In this document: positions 1 through 7,998 of the stretch, piece after piece
Layout: each line of letters opens with the position of its first letter
Numbering within the stretch: position 1 is the first letter of the stretch
The notes under the pieces: generated by a model
Told to the model about the DNA's origin: nothing
Databases searched by the model: none
The model's input: only the letters and a program-made list of their open reading frames with translations
NCBI GenBank assembly: GCA_021797025.1
Contig: JAKAAK010000049.1
Location: forward strand, 1-15,396
Reading direction: 5' to 3'
Source: Thermoplasmata archaeon
GTDB taxonomy: Archaea; Thermoplasmatota; Thermoplasmata; Thermoplasmatales; Thermoplasmataceae
DNA: 15,396 nucleotides
Made by a program: the position numbers and the translations under genes

Positions 1-1
1 T

Positions 2-208
2 GGAGTATACGAACAGGCTTTGATGGAAGAAATCCGTAAAAGTAAAGTTCCCCATCATCTGGGAATTATAACTGATGGTAACAGGAGATATGCCAGACAA
101 ATTGGAATATCCCGGGACGAAGGGCAATTGAAAGTGACAAATCAACTTAATATAATCGTTGTTGTTAACAGTCTACTTTATAACAACCATAATTATACTG
201 ATCAATAG
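2..208 (+). pseudogene. uppS: Truncated cis-prenyltransferase (undecaprenyl diphosphate synthase family), N-terminal part only
   Basis: The frame is open from the window edge (codons from base 2) and reads a segment ending in HHLGIITDGNRRYARQIGIS, which is typical of the N-terminus of cis-prenyl diphosphate synthases. These enzymes build the C40-C60 polyprenyl carrier lipid used for archaeal glycosylation from isopentenyl diphosphate. The DGNRR motif (bases 74-88) contains the Asp that binds diphosphate and Mg. After the codons for RDEG (about base 124) the expected sequence is absent. Instead the frame runs through about 25 low-complexity residues to a stop at 206-208. Neither of the other two forward frames restores the family. 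The product would lack most of the hydrophobic tunnel and the RxExR region, so it should be inactive. The TTG at 20 or ATG at 23 are unlikely to be the true start, because the family normally has residues before this point. I see a broken gene here; why it broke is inferred (rearrangement, deletion or insertion). Confidence 0.7.
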
Positions 209-253
209 AATGATTTATAGAATTTTGTTTCGTGATAAAACAATATATGGATT

Positions 254-278
254 AAATTGTTTTCTTATAGAACAATTT
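254..278. repeat. 8-bp perfect hairpin downstream of trm5
   Basis: The arms AAATTGTT (254-261) and AACAATTT (271-278) are exact reverse complements around a 9-nt loop. The hairpin lies in the 85-bp gap between the broken uppS and the 3' end of trm5 (minus strand, stop at 294-296). It could mark the 3' end of the hel308-trm5 transcript or stabilise it. No clear T-run follows on the minus strand, and archaeal termination mostly does not depend on hairpins, so the function is uncertain. Confidence 0.35.
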
Positions 279-293
279 CGAAGTTGTATTCTA

Positions 294-1226
294 TCATTTT
301 TTCAGCTCTATTGAATACATATGCTGGTATTTTGAAAATCCATGGACTATCCTTTTGTAGATTATCTCCAGTCCATATTCCCTGAATTCTTCCATTCTGG
401 ATTCCAGTGTATCCAGATCACATATTTCATAATAATTTATGATGCCACCAGTACCCGTTGCCTCCATGGCCGTATGGAGAAAGTTAATTGAATCATGGGG
501 TAAATTCATTATAATTCTATCCATCCCGGAATATTGAGATAATAATGTCCCTGAATCTCCTGTAATAGTATCTATTGTACCTGTAAGCCTGTTCAATTTT
601 ATGTTTTCATTTAGCAGTTCTATAGCATCCGGATTTTTGTCAATAGCAACAATGTTGCATTTTTTGTTTTTAGCAATAAGAAGTGAGAATGGTCCTATAC
701 CAGCAAACATGTCTGTTATATTTTCTCCATCCTTTACCTCCTTTGCTATACGCAGACGTTCACTGGCGAGTCTGGGAGAAAAATACACCCTGGAAACATC
801 GACATTCATTCTTATGCCATTTTCATGATATACTGTTCTGTAAGCGGGTTCCCCGTATAACAGGGTTAAATTTCTTGTTCTGAATTCTCCCTCAATGCCC
901 CTGTCAAGATACACGGTTTTGATATTCTTTCTTGCCTTGAGAAAACCGGCAAGATATGTAGCCTCCTCTACACTTTTTCTCTTTATTATTGCAATGCTTC
1001 CTATAATATCATATGAAAATGATACTCGTTCAGGTTCTATTCGTGAGGCTGGTAGAGCATCTCTTTCTACGGTTTCATAGTGATCCGTTTTCCCTGTTAC
1101 CGGTATGTAAACATAATTATCGTCGCTGGATATCCTGTATTTATTATCTATAAGGTTGAGACTCCTCAACTTATTGATGGTTTCCTGCCCGTATTCTTTT
1201 TCTACCTTTACATGGATCATCTTCAT
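294..1226 (-). CDS. trm5: tRNA (guanine(37)-N1)-methyltransferase Trm5
   Basis: This 310-residue protein is a SAM-dependent methyltransferase predicted to make m1G at position 37 of tRNA, next to the anticodon. That modification prevents +1 frameshifting and is the first step toward wyosine in archaea. A short N-terminal D1-like domain is followed by the family signature VDVSRVYFSPRLASERLRIA (142-161), the SAM-binding motif I TDMFAGIGPF (171-180) and the catalytic NLP motif (241-243, NLPHDSINFL). The PRLxxER signature fits Trm5 better than the related wyosine enzyme Taw2, which is the main alternative. Length matches archaeal Trm5. The start ATG overlaps the hel308 stop (ATGA, 1223-1226), indicating co-transcription and translational coupling. 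A second ATG two codons later is also possible. Confidence 0.88.
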   Translation of the reverse strand: MKMIHVKVEKEYGQETINKLRSLNLIDNKYRISSDDNYVYIPVTGKTDHYETVERDALPASRIEPERVSFSYDIIGSIAIIKRKSVEEATYLAGFLKARKNIKTVYLDRGIEGEFRTRNLTLLYGEPAYRTVYHENGIRMNVDVSRVYFSPRLASERLRIAKEVKDGENITDMFAGIGPFSLLIAKNKKCNIVAIDKNPDAIELLNENIKLNRLTGTIDTITGDSGTLLSQYSGMDRIIMNLPHDSINFLHTAMEATGTGGIINYYEICDLDTLESRMEEFREYGLEIIYKRIVHGFSKYQHMYSIELKK

Positions 1227-3271
1227 TGCCTGTAATACCTGTTATTAATTTTTTTAGCATTCTCTATAATATCTCCTGCTAGTTTCACTGAAAACCCAAA
1301 GATTTTTGCTATATCCTCTATCCTCGCTCCTGCGATGGTTTCCAGTGATGCAAATCCATTATTGTAGAGTCTTCTGGCCCTGACCCTTCCAACCTGCGGA
1401 ATTTCAATAATACGGATTATATCCTCCTTAATTCCCTCCTTTATTCTTATGTTTAAATGCATTAATTTATTCTCTTTTTCCTTTGAAAACATGGTTGAAA
1501 CCCTGTAGAGTGAATATGATATCCAGTCCGCGGAGGAAGCCCTAGCCTGGATATCCCCCGGACCTATTCCAAACGTTTCGGCTATGGTTCCCACAGGCAC
1601 CTCATTAATCCATTCATTGAGTATTATGGCGGTTTTTGCAGCCCTCATTGATTCATCGCTGAAGTCATTTATATTATGTCTGTCAAGAAACTCTTCTATG
1701 TATACATAATCGCTGTCCCTGAAATTAAATGTAAGAATATCTGGCGTTTTGGAAATGAAATAAAGATAAAGTTCCTCAGAATAATCATATTCAAGTGCCT
1801 GCTTCAGGATAAGTGCTGTGACCGGATCAATATACAGATCCGATGTAAGCCTGCCGAAACGTGTTGCAGAGTACTTCCCATTTTCCTCTGTGATAAAATC
1901 ATTGTCTTTGAGAAAATAAATGGCGCTTTCAAATGCAAGGTCCATATCTTCAATATCACCTTGGACGGCAAGTAGTGTTTTTGCATAGAAAGCGTTGATG
2001 CCTACCAGGTCATCAGCTATTCTCGATGAGATAAGTGCCAGAATATTGAATCGTATCAGGCTGTTTGAGTCCATTTTAGAAACAACAGGTTCAAGTTCTC
2101 CACTTAAATACCCCTCTGCTACCTTGAGCATTGATGGCGAAGCAGCATATATATAGCCATAGCCCTTTTTATCATATTTCGGTCTTCCTGCTCGGCCTAT
2201 CATCTGCTGTATTTCTATTCCTGATATGGGTTTGCTGTATCCATCTGCATACCTGGTTATATCCCTTATTATAACTGTTCTTGCAGGTAAATTGACACCT
2301 GCCGCCAGTGTTGGTGTTGCAGCAAGAATTTTTATATAGCCTTCCCTGAAGAGTCTTTCCACCTCTGTTCTCTGGTCGTTTGACAGTCCTGCATGGTGGA
2401 ACATAACACCGTGTGAAATCATATTGGTTTGTGCATCGTTAAATATATCGGGTGCTACATTTATAGCTGTTACATCGTTTTTAAAGTCAAAAATACCAGC
2501 CATTGACTGTGCATACTTCTCCGCATTTCTTCTTGAGTTTCTGAATACAAGAGCTTGGCCTCCAGATTCCAGACTTTCCCTTATGAGATATACTTCATCC
2601 TCATTTCCGATGAACTTTTTGTTTTTATCCTGGATAAGGCTATGCTTGAATACTATTCCAGTTTCCAGTGGAACAGCCCTGAAACTTGATACGACAGTAC
2701 TGGCATTCATCCATTCCGCCAACTCCTCTATGTTTGAGACTGTTGCCGAGAGGCCTAGAATCAGAATATCCGGATTGAGGTAAAGAACAGTTGATATGAC
2801 TGTTTCAAGTCTTGGCCCTCTGCTCTGGTCTGATATCATATGTATTTCATCAACTATGATTAAACCGAAGTAGTTCAGTATGTCAGGATCCCTGTGGAGC
2901 ATGGAATCAGCTCTTTCCGATGTTGCAATAATAACATCATAGTTCTTTATAAATGAGGGTGGAACATCGTAATCCCCGATGGACATTGTTACCTTCAATC
3001 CTAGGTTTCTAAGTGTTGACAGTTCAGCAAATTTCTCCATAGCAAGAGATCTAAGAGGAACTATATACATGGATTTTTTTCCCTTTAAATATGTATCATA
3101 AATAGAAATATAAGCTATGAGTGTTTTACCCGAGGCTGTTGGCACCGATACTATTACATTACTATTTTTCCTGATTTTTTCCACTGCCTCTTCCTGGTGT
3201 CTATAAAGTGTAAAATCATTGTTTTCAGTTACCTTGAGAAATTCCCCTGAGGTAGCCTCGCTTAACTTCAT
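1223..3271 (-). CDS. hel308: ATP-dependent DNA helicase Hel308
   Basis: This 682-residue Ski2-like superfamily 2 helicase unwinds lagging-strand DNA at stalled replication forks (3'-5' direction in the family) and takes part in recombination and repair. Visible motifs in order are a Q-motif-like LYRHQEEAV (22-30), Walker A PTASGKT (44-50), motif II DEIH (141-144), motif III GLSAT (173-177), motif V ATPTLAAGVNLPAR (318-331) and motif VI QMIGRAGRP (356-364). Winged-helix and ratchet domains follow. A C-terminal helix-hairpin-helix (IPQVGRVRARRLYNNGF, 624-640) is the brake/DNA-binding domain typical of Hel308. Length is slightly below the usual 700-720. A TATA-like element lies about 24 bp upstream of the ATG, so the mRNA is probably leaderless. 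It is the first gene of an operon with trm5. Confidence 0.93.
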   Translation of the reverse strand: MKLSEATSGEFLKVTENNDFTLYRHQEEAVEKIRKNSNVIVSVPTASGKTLIAYISIYDTYLKGKKSMYIVPLRSLAMEKFAELSTLRNLGLKVTMSIGDYDVPPSFIKNYDVIIATSERADSMLHRDPDILNYFGLIIVDEIHMISDQSRGPRLETVISTVLYLNPDILILGLSATVSNIEELAEWMNASTVVSSFRAVPLETGIVFKHSLIQDKNKKFIGNEDEVYLIRESLESGGQALVFRNSRRNAEKYAQSMAGIFDFKNDVTAINVAPDIFNDAQTNMISHGVMFHHAGLSNDQRTEVERLFREGYIKILAATPTLAAGVNLPARTVIIRDITRYADGYSKPISGIEIQQMIGRAGRPKYDKKGYGYIYAASPSMLKVAEGYLSGELEPVVSKMDSNSLIRFNILALISSRIADDLVGINAFYAKTLLAVQGDIEDMDLAFESAIYFLKDNDFITEENGKYSATRFGRLTSDLYIDPVTALILKQALEYDYSEELYLYFISKTPDILTFNFRDSDYVYIEEFLDRHNINDFSDESMRAAKTAIILNEWINEVPVGTIAETFGIGPGDIQARASSADWISYSLYRVSTMFSKEKENKLMHLNIRIKEGIKEDIIRIIEIPQVGRVRARRLYNNGFASLETIAGARIEDIAKIFGFSVKLAGDIIENAKKINNRYYRQ

Positions 3272-3290
3272 AGCGGAATATTATTAAATG

Positions 3291-3300
3291 TTTTAAATAA
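3291..3300 (-). promoter_or_regulatory. TATA-like box for hel308-trm5
   Basis: On the minus strand TTATTTAAAA is centred about 24 bp upstream of the hel308 ATG. This is the spacing expected for a leaderless archaeal transcript that starts at or next to the initiation codon. Confidence 0.5.
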
Positions 3301-3353
3301 CTATCTGTATGTCTGGATTTATAAAATTTCTCATTTCTGCATTTTGTAGAAAG

Positions 3354-3361
3354 TATAAATA
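3354..3361 (+). promoter_or_regulatory. TATA box for vapBC
   Basis: TATAAATA is centred about 26 bp before the ATG at 3383. The spacing favours that ATG over the earlier in-frame ATG at 3362, which overlaps the box and would lie upstream of the predicted transcription start. Confidence 0.6.
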
Positions 3362-3382
3362 ATGGTTATACATATAACTATT

Positions 3383-3637
3383 ATGGAGAAAAAAATGAAA
3401 ATTGGTCCAAAAGGGCAGGTTGTAATACCTAAAGATATCAGAGATATCACTGGCATAAAACCAAATACCGAGGTTATTGTGTCACTAAATGGGAACAGCA
3501 TTACAATCAAAACTGCAAAACCATTAACAGAGAGTTATCTAAAATACTACGAAACAACTTATTCAAAAAAACTAAAAAATAGTGTGGATATAAATAGAAT
3601 ACTGGATGATGAATATGACAGAAACTTTTTACATTGA
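3383..3637 (+). CDS. vapB: AbrB/SpoVT-domain antitoxin (VapB-type)
   Basis: This 84-residue protein consists of an N-terminal swapped-hairpin AbrB DNA-binding domain followed by a C-terminal tail. The core reads MKIGPKGQVVIPKDIRDITG and continues with IKPNTEVIV, a very typical AbrB/VapB sequence. The tail (about residues 45-84) would wrap around and inhibit the toxin encoded immediately downstream, and the AbrB dimer probably binds its own promoter, repressing the pair. I chose the ATG at 3383 because the TATA box is about 26 bp upstream; the ATG at 3362 would add seven residues and overlap the box. The gene overlaps the next one by about 20 bases, the usual layout of VapBC modules. GC content is lower than in hel308, consistent with mobility of toxin-antitoxin pairs. 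Confidence 0.85.
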   Translation: MEKKMKIGPKGQVVIPKDIRDITGIKPNTEVIVSLNGNSITIKTAKPLTESYLKYYETTYSKKLKNSVDINRILDDEYDRNFLH

Positions 3638-4022
3638 TTCTAACATATTTATTTTTCCGGCTATATATGATAATGAACAGGCTTGTAAGGCGGGAAAAAT
3701 TCTATCTAGAATAGAAAATAATGAAATTATAGGATACACTTCTGTTCTTACATGGGATGAGGTTATGTATGTTATATGGAAAATACTGGGAAAGGCAGAT
3801 TCCATATCAATAGGCAAAAAATTTATAAATTATCCGAATTTGAGATTTATAAATACTGATTTAAATATTATCATAAAAGCTATGGAAATAGCAGAAAATT
3901 ATAATTTAAAGCCAAGAGATTCTATACACATAGCAACTGCATTATCGAGAGGTATACATAATATTATATCTGATGATTCTGACTTTGATTCGGTGGATAT
4001 TATATATAGAATTAAACTTTAG
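3615..4022 (+). CDS. vapC: PIN-domain ribonuclease toxin (VapC-type)
   Basis: This single PIN-domain protein of about 135 residues is predicted to be a Mg-dependent endoribonuclease that cuts tRNA or rRNA when released from its antitoxin. The acidic active-site residues are visible: D8 in YIDSNIF, E49 in TWDEVMYVI, D102 in RDSIHIATAL, and the D120/D121/D123 cluster in SDDSDFD. Possible starts are the ATGs at 3606, 3609 and 3615. I prefer 3615 because a GGATGAT stretch lies just upstream and the PIN core begins within a few residues. The reading frame overlaps the vapB 3' end, so translation is probably coupled. The gene is very AT-rich (about 20-30% GC in hand-counted 60-base blocks). The catalytic set is complete, so the toxin is probably functional. 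Confidence 0.85.
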   Translation: MTETFYIDSNIFIFPAIYDNEQACKAGKILSRIENNEIIGYTSVLTWDEVMYVIWKILGKADSISIGKKFINYPNLRFINTDLNIIIKAMEIAENYNLKPRDSIHIATALSRGIHNIISDDSDFDSVDIIYRIKL

Positions 4023-4036
4023 GCTTATTTTTATAT

Positions 4037-4068
4037 TTATCTCTAAATTGTTGAAAATTTAGAGATAA
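4037..4068. repeat. Perfect 13-bp inverted repeat, 6-nt loop
   Basis: The arms TTATCTCTAAATT (4037-4049) and AATTTAGAGATAA (4056-4068) are exact reverse complements around the loop GTTGAA. The hairpin starts 15 bases after the vapC stop codon. It has no following T-run on either strand, so it is not a classic intrinsic terminator. It could be an mRNA 3'-end structure, a protein-binding palindrome or a relic of a mobile element. Confidence 0.6.
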
Positions 4069-4120
4069 CCACTGTTAATCGATTTTATCATAAATGCAAA
4101 TATACTGATATTAGAAATAC

Positions 4121-4131
4121 TTTTTATATAT
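4121..4131 (+). promoter_or_regulatory. TATA box for glycosyltransferase gene
   Basis: TTTTTATATAT is centred about 22-24 bp upstream of the ATG at 4149. This fits a leaderless start. Confidence 0.5.
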
Positions 4132-4148
4132 CATAGCATAACATCGTA

Positions 4149-5246
4149 ATGATTAGTATAATCTTTGTAATACCTGCCAGCATTGACTTTAATGGTGGCA
4201 TTGAAAAAACAATTTCCCATTATTATAAGTACAAAACCGGGGAATTCAAAAAATTAATTCTTCAAGGGGAAGGAAAATCTTCAGAAAATATATATTCAAT
4301 AAAATCAATTTATTCCAAATTAATCATAAAAACTTCGGGCATAACAAACTTTATGGTAAGAATGTTTGCTCCTGCATTACTTTCACTGGATAGGATTATA
4401 AACTTGAAAACAATAAAACACATAGAAAAAATATCTGATATAATATATTTAACAAATAATGATTACTATTATTTATTCAGGCACGGTAAATTTATAATAT
4501 GGAGTGAGCACGGGAATATTCCATCGAATTATACCAGCATTAGAATTATTAATTTGGCTATTACATCAATGATAAAAAATAAATTAATTTTCAGGAATAT
4601 AGACGCTGTGCATCTTATAAACTGCTATAATATTAAATCGCTTCCAATGAAGAATATATACTGTGTTCCAAACGGTGTAAATTCATCCAGATTTCTGCCG
4701 GTAGAGAGAAAAGCCGGGAGGCCAAGGTTACTTTACGTTGGAAGACTCGAAAAGTCAAAGGGAGTAGATAGGGTATTGAACGTCTTTAAAACCCACAATC
4801 TGGACATTGAATTTACTATTGTGGGTTCAGGAATTCTGGAAAATATGTTAAATGACTTACCTGATAATGTAAAATATATGAAGAATATATCAGATTCAGA
4901 GTTGCAGGAAATTTACAGAAACTCTGACATATTTATTTTTCCCTCAACCCTAGAAAATTTTGGAAATGTTGTTCTCGAGGCTCTATCTTCAGGACTCTAC
5001 GTTATAGCATCCGAACAGCTCAGACCCAGATTCGACTTTGCAGAAAAAATGAATTTTCTTGAATACATCAATCCAGTAGAGACAGAAATATTCAAGGCTC
5101 TGGAAAATGTTCGGGAAAACATAAAATACACGGAAGTTTACAGTAACAGAATTCTCATGCACAATTATATTAAGAAAACATATGACTGGAGCCGGGTGCT
5201 CGATCAATTCTACTCAGAACTCAGGAAAATATATGCAAGCAAATGA
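4149..5246 (+). CDS. GT4-like (GT-B fold) glycosyltransferase
   Basis: This 365-residue protein is predicted to transfer a sugar from an activated nucleotide sugar during synthesis of a surface glycan, glycolipid or N-glycan. The N-terminal Rossmann domain carries the acceptor-side glycine loop NGGIEK (15-20). The linker VPNGVN (173-178) leads into the nucleotide-sugar domain with YVGRLEKSKGVD (196-207). The EX7E-type motif is E269 and E277 in FPSTLENFGNVVLEALSSG (264-282). No transmembrane segment is obvious, so it probably acts at the inner face of the membrane. It stands alone, without a glycan cluster, between vapC and a UPF0173 gene. Composition is uneven: hand counts give roughly 27% GC over the N-terminal half (4201-4680) and roughly 36% afterwards (4681-4980), suggesting a mosaic gene. 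Donor and acceptor cannot be told from the sequence. Confidence 0.85.
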   Translation: MISIIFVIPASIDFNGGIEKTISHYYKYKTGEFKKLILQGEGKSSENIYSIKSIYSKLIIKTSGITNFMVRMFAPALLSLDRIINLKTIKHIEKISDIIYLTNNDYYYLFRHGKFIIWSEHGNIPSNYTSIRIINLAITSMIKNKLIFRNIDAVHLINCYNIKSLPMKNIYCVPNGVNSSRFLPVERKAGRPRLLYVGRLEKSKGVDRVLNVFKTHNLDIEFTIVGSGILENMLNDLPDNVKYMKNISDSELQEIYRNSDIFIFPSTLENFGNVVLEALSSGLYVIASEQLRPRFDFAEKMNFLEYINPVETEIFKALENVRENIKYTEVYSNRILMHNYIKKTYDWSRVLDQFYSELRKIYASK

Positions 5247-5256
5247 AAATGAAAAA

Positions 5257-5266
5257 AATTTATACT
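5257..5266 (+). promoter_or_regulatory. TATA box for UPF0173 gene
   Basis: AATTTATACT is centred about 25 bp before the ATG at 5286, in the short gap after the glycosyltransferase. The hydrolase therefore probably has its own leaderless transcript. Confidence 0.5.
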
Positions 5267-5285
5267 AGCTGGCAATAAAATATTT

Positions 5286-5960
5286 ATGAAAACGGAAATA
5301 ACATGGCACGGGCATGCGGGTTTCAGTATAAAAGGAAGCTCAGACATACTTATAGATCCTTTTTTTAGTGGAAACCCATTTGCCAGGGAAACTGCCGAAG
5401 ATATGAAACCTGATATTATCCTTCTGACACACGGTCATTTTGACCATGCAGGCGATGCAGTAAAAATTTCAAAGAAAAACGGTTCCCCCGTTCTATGTTC
5501 TTTTGAACTTTCAGAACTTTTAAAAAAAGAGGATGTAAAAACAATTGATATAAATCCCGGCGGAACAGTAGATTTCATGGGCGTAAAAATAACTGCCGTT
5601 CCGGCAATACATTCTTCAAGCTATAATGGTTTATATGCAGGAGAAGCAATGGGTTTTATAGTGGACAATAGGGATATCAAAATATACCATACAGGGGATA
5701 CCACATACTTTAAAGACATGGAACTTATAGGAAAATTGCATGAACCTGATGTTGCCATGCTGCCCATAGGTGGCCATTACACAATGGACGTTGATGGGGC
5801 GGTAGAGGCAATCAAACTTCTGGGAGTAAGGAAAGCAATACCGATGCATTATAATACATTTCCCCCAATCCAGGCGGATGCCATGGAATTCAAAAGAAAA
5901 GTAGCATCAGCTGGCACAGAAGTTATAATACCTGAGATTGGTGAAAGTTTTCCATTATAA
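5286..5960 (+). CDS. UPF0173 family metal-dependent hydrolase
   Basis: This 224-residue metallo-beta-lactamase-fold protein has the length and sequence of the UPF0173 (YtkL/UlaG-like) family. Metal ligands are complete: THGHFDH (H49, H51, D53, H54), H109 in [10 protein letters not shown]138 in HTGDTTY, and H188 in PMHYNTFP. A conserved GGHYTMD block (162-168) is also typical. The N-terminal WHGHAGFSI motif is characteristic of the family. The physiological substrate is not established for these proteins; phosphodiester or lactone hydrolysis is suggested by the fold. The gene converges on the T4SS-like ATPase gene, with only 7 bases between stop codons. A TATA box upstream suggests independent expression. 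Confidence 0.88.
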   Translation: MKTEITWHGHAGFSIKGSSDILIDPFFSGNPFARETAEDMKPDIILLTHGHFDHAGDAVKISKKNGSPVLCSFELSELLKKEDVKTIDINPGGTVDFMGVKITAVPAIHSSSYNGLYAGEAMGFIVDNRDIKIYHTGDTTYFKDMELIGKLHEPDVAMLPIGGHYTMDVDGAVEAIKLLGVRKAIPMHYNTFPPIQADAMEFKRKVASAGTEVIIPEIGESFPL

Positions 5961-5967
5961 TTTATAT

Positions 5968-7998
5968 TTATTTATTTTCAGATATTTTCAATTTTCTTAT
6001 AAGCGTGCCTGTTGAATAAAAACATTCTGAATAATTGAAATTGCTTCCTCCTGCAAGGGATACCGGGTCAATGGTGTAACCCAGGAATAGTTTATCCTTA
6101 ATTTTTTCATGCTGCCTGAATATAAAATAATATATAGAATTTCTCAGAATGGATTCAGCATAACTGTTAAAATAATAGTCATTGACGTTCTGGGTAACGG
6201 TGATCAGTGATATTTTATTATGCCTACCGTTTCTTGCAAGCATATCGATCATTTCAGCATTTTTCGTTTCCTTAATAAAAAGATGGCTTTCATCTATAAC
6301 CACTATTTTATTGCCATCCCTGTTCTCAGCCAGAGAAATGGTTAAACTGAGGGCAAGTCTGAAAAAAAGTTCCCTGAAACGGGTGTCGCCATAATCAAAG
6401 CGAAACACACATCTGCTTCCATAAACTTTAACAGGTATCTTGAACAATTTTCTGGTCAAAAAATTTTCATTAACTGATCCACCCTTGTCATATTTCATAA
6501 TTTCTGAAATAAGTTCACTGAAAATAATATTATTATGGCTTTTCTCAAGGGTCTCCATCATTTGTCTGATTTTGCCCGGAGGTATTTCACTGATATTTCC
6601 CATTATCTCAGGAATAATATTCCTGATTAATCCAGCACCAATTGTAAAATCTGGATATTCTCCAGATCCCAGTTCTATAATCTGGTTACCGCTATATTCC
6701 TTCAGTGGATCTATAATAAATACCGATGAGGAATCCCTGAACTTATCGAGTAACATATCTGTAAAGTATGATTTTCCGGACCCTGTTTCGCCTGTTATAG
6801 CAACATTATAGGATGATCCATGGAACAGATTTAAGTAGGCTTTTTTACCGGTTATTAAATTAATACCCAGAGGTTCCCCAGAATTACGTGGCATGGTAGT
6901 GAAACCACATGGAAAAATGGAGGAAATAGCCTCCGGATCCATCATATATTTTTTACTCTGAGTTGCGGTTTCCAAAGGATTAAAGGATGCCCTATTGAAA
7001 AAATGGAATCCCCTCATTTTAAAACCTGTGGATTCCATGGTTTTTCTGAACCTATCACTGTATTCCCTTAGATGTGCCGGGTGTTCTGATAAAACCGAGA
7101 AACGCATAAATACATTACAAAGTTTATCCTGCTTTCCCAGATATTCTAGCGAGGAGATCTGCTTCTTTAGAAGAGAGGCAAAGTGCCCGGACTTTGTGTA
7201 TGATAATTCTGCCTTTCTGGAGGCCATCAACCTCCTAAGAAAAATATCTTTTTCTCTGATGGGCTCCAGTTCCATATTTAACTCGATCACGAACCCGAGC
7301 CTTTCGATGATGGACTGGTAAAGAAAATCTGAAGAATACTCTGTGTCCAAAACATCAAAATATGTTCCATATAATTCATCTTTTTTAAAGTAATTTGAAT
7401 TTGTACTTACCCTGTTATAAAACAGAGATGAAATCAAATTTTCATCATCCACTAACCACGCTTTCGATGAACTTCCGGATGTAAAAGATGGAATATTCTC
7501 CCTTATAATATCAACTGCATGGTTAAAACTGCTCCTGTTTGATTTCAGAAGTATAAATGTTCTATAGTAGAAGGCATCTCCGATTTTTTCTGCCTTTGTT
7601 TGTACAGTTACATTGCATGTAATTTTATCAAGCATCCGGGCTATTGTCATCATCTGTATTCCCTTTGCACTGTCAGTGTACAATTCTTTATTTTCTATCT
7701 CTAGTACAGTGAAAATAAATTTGCCAGAAATACCGTATAATTCACCATTTCTGACAAATTTTAAATCAGATTCTGAACTTTTAAAGTATAGTTTCCTCAA
7801 CGAATATATATTTCCTGGTTCGAACTTCAGCATTGCCATAATAATGAAATATACAATTCCTGTTATTATTGCAGCAGGCAAGTACTCAGTTGATGTAATC
7901 GCTACAATAGATATACCTGCTATAATTATTATAAATTTATCCAGCGATATATTGTAAATATAGGATTTGAAATTATATACATTGACAGGAATCTTAAT
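5968..7998 (-). CDS. VirB4-like conjugation/DNA-transfer ATPase with N-terminal PrgI/VirB3-like membrane domain
   Basis: This protein of about 676 residues is predicted to power a type IV secretion-like apparatus from the inner face of the membrane. In full-length numbering, Walker A GETGSGKS is at 403-410, Walker B KIVVIDES at 564-571 and the arginine/glutamine motif RNGRHNKISLITVTQ at 589-603. The order and the DPLKEYS stretch after the first ATPase strand match VirB4/TraC/CedB-type ATPases. The frame is open back to a stop at 7999-8001. Its first 39 codons encode a KIPVNVYNF start plus one helix (22-36), followed by a second helix (41-57), which looks like a PrgI/VirB3 domain. There is no ATG or GTG in that part. 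The ATT at 7998 lies 5 nt after AGGGTGA, a strong ribosome binding site, so I use it as the start. A TTG at 7881 is the first conventional start and would remove the first helix. The gene overlaps the channel gene's stop codon, so it is co-translated. Confidence 0.8.
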   Translation of the reverse strand: MKIPVNVYNFKSYIYNISLDKFIIIIAGISIVAITSTEYLPAAIITGIVYFIIMAMLKFEPGNIYSLRKLYFKSSESDLKFVRNGELYGISGKFIFTVLEIENKELYTDSAKGIQMMTIARMLDKITCNVTVQTKAEKIGDAFYYRTFILLKSNRSSFNHAVDIIRENIPSFTSGSSSKAWLVDDENLISSLFYNRVSTNSNYFKKDELYGTYFDVLDTEYSSDFLYQSIIERLGFVIELNMELEPIREKDIFLRRLMASRKAELSYTKSGHFASLLKKQISSLEYLGKQDKLCNVFMRFSVLSEHPAHLREYSDRFRKTMESTGFKMRGFHFFNRASFNPLETATQSKKYMMDPEAISSIFPCGFTTMPRNSGEPLGINLITGKKAYLNLFHGSSYNVAITGETGSGKSYFTDMLLDKFRDSSSVFIIDPLKEYSGNQIIELGSGEYPDFTIGAGLIRNIIPEIMGNISEIPPGKIRQMMETLEKSHNNIIFSELISEIMKYDKGGSVNENFLTRKLFKIPVKVYGSRCVFRFDYGDTRFRELFFRLALSLTISLAENRDGNKIVVIDESHLFIKETKNAEMIDMLARNGRHNKISLITVTQNVNDYYFNSYAESILRNSIYYFIFRQHEKIKDKLFLGYTIDPVSLAGGSNFNYSECFYSTGTLIRKLKISENK

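Noticed and set aside
2424..2783. 119-codon plus-strand frame opposite hel308
   Set aside because: Shadow of conserved helicase codons on the other strand; no ribosome binding site or family similarity.
6440..6811. Plus-strand frame opposite the VirB4-like ATPase, rich in hydrophobic residues
   Set aside because: It covers the Walker A region of the real gene in antisense; apparent membrane helices come from the complement of polar codons.
7613..7957. Plus-strand frame running across the N-terminal part of the VirB4-like gene
   Set aside because: It is antisense to the PrgI-like N-terminal region whose minus-strand reading gives plausible helices and a strong ribosome binding site.
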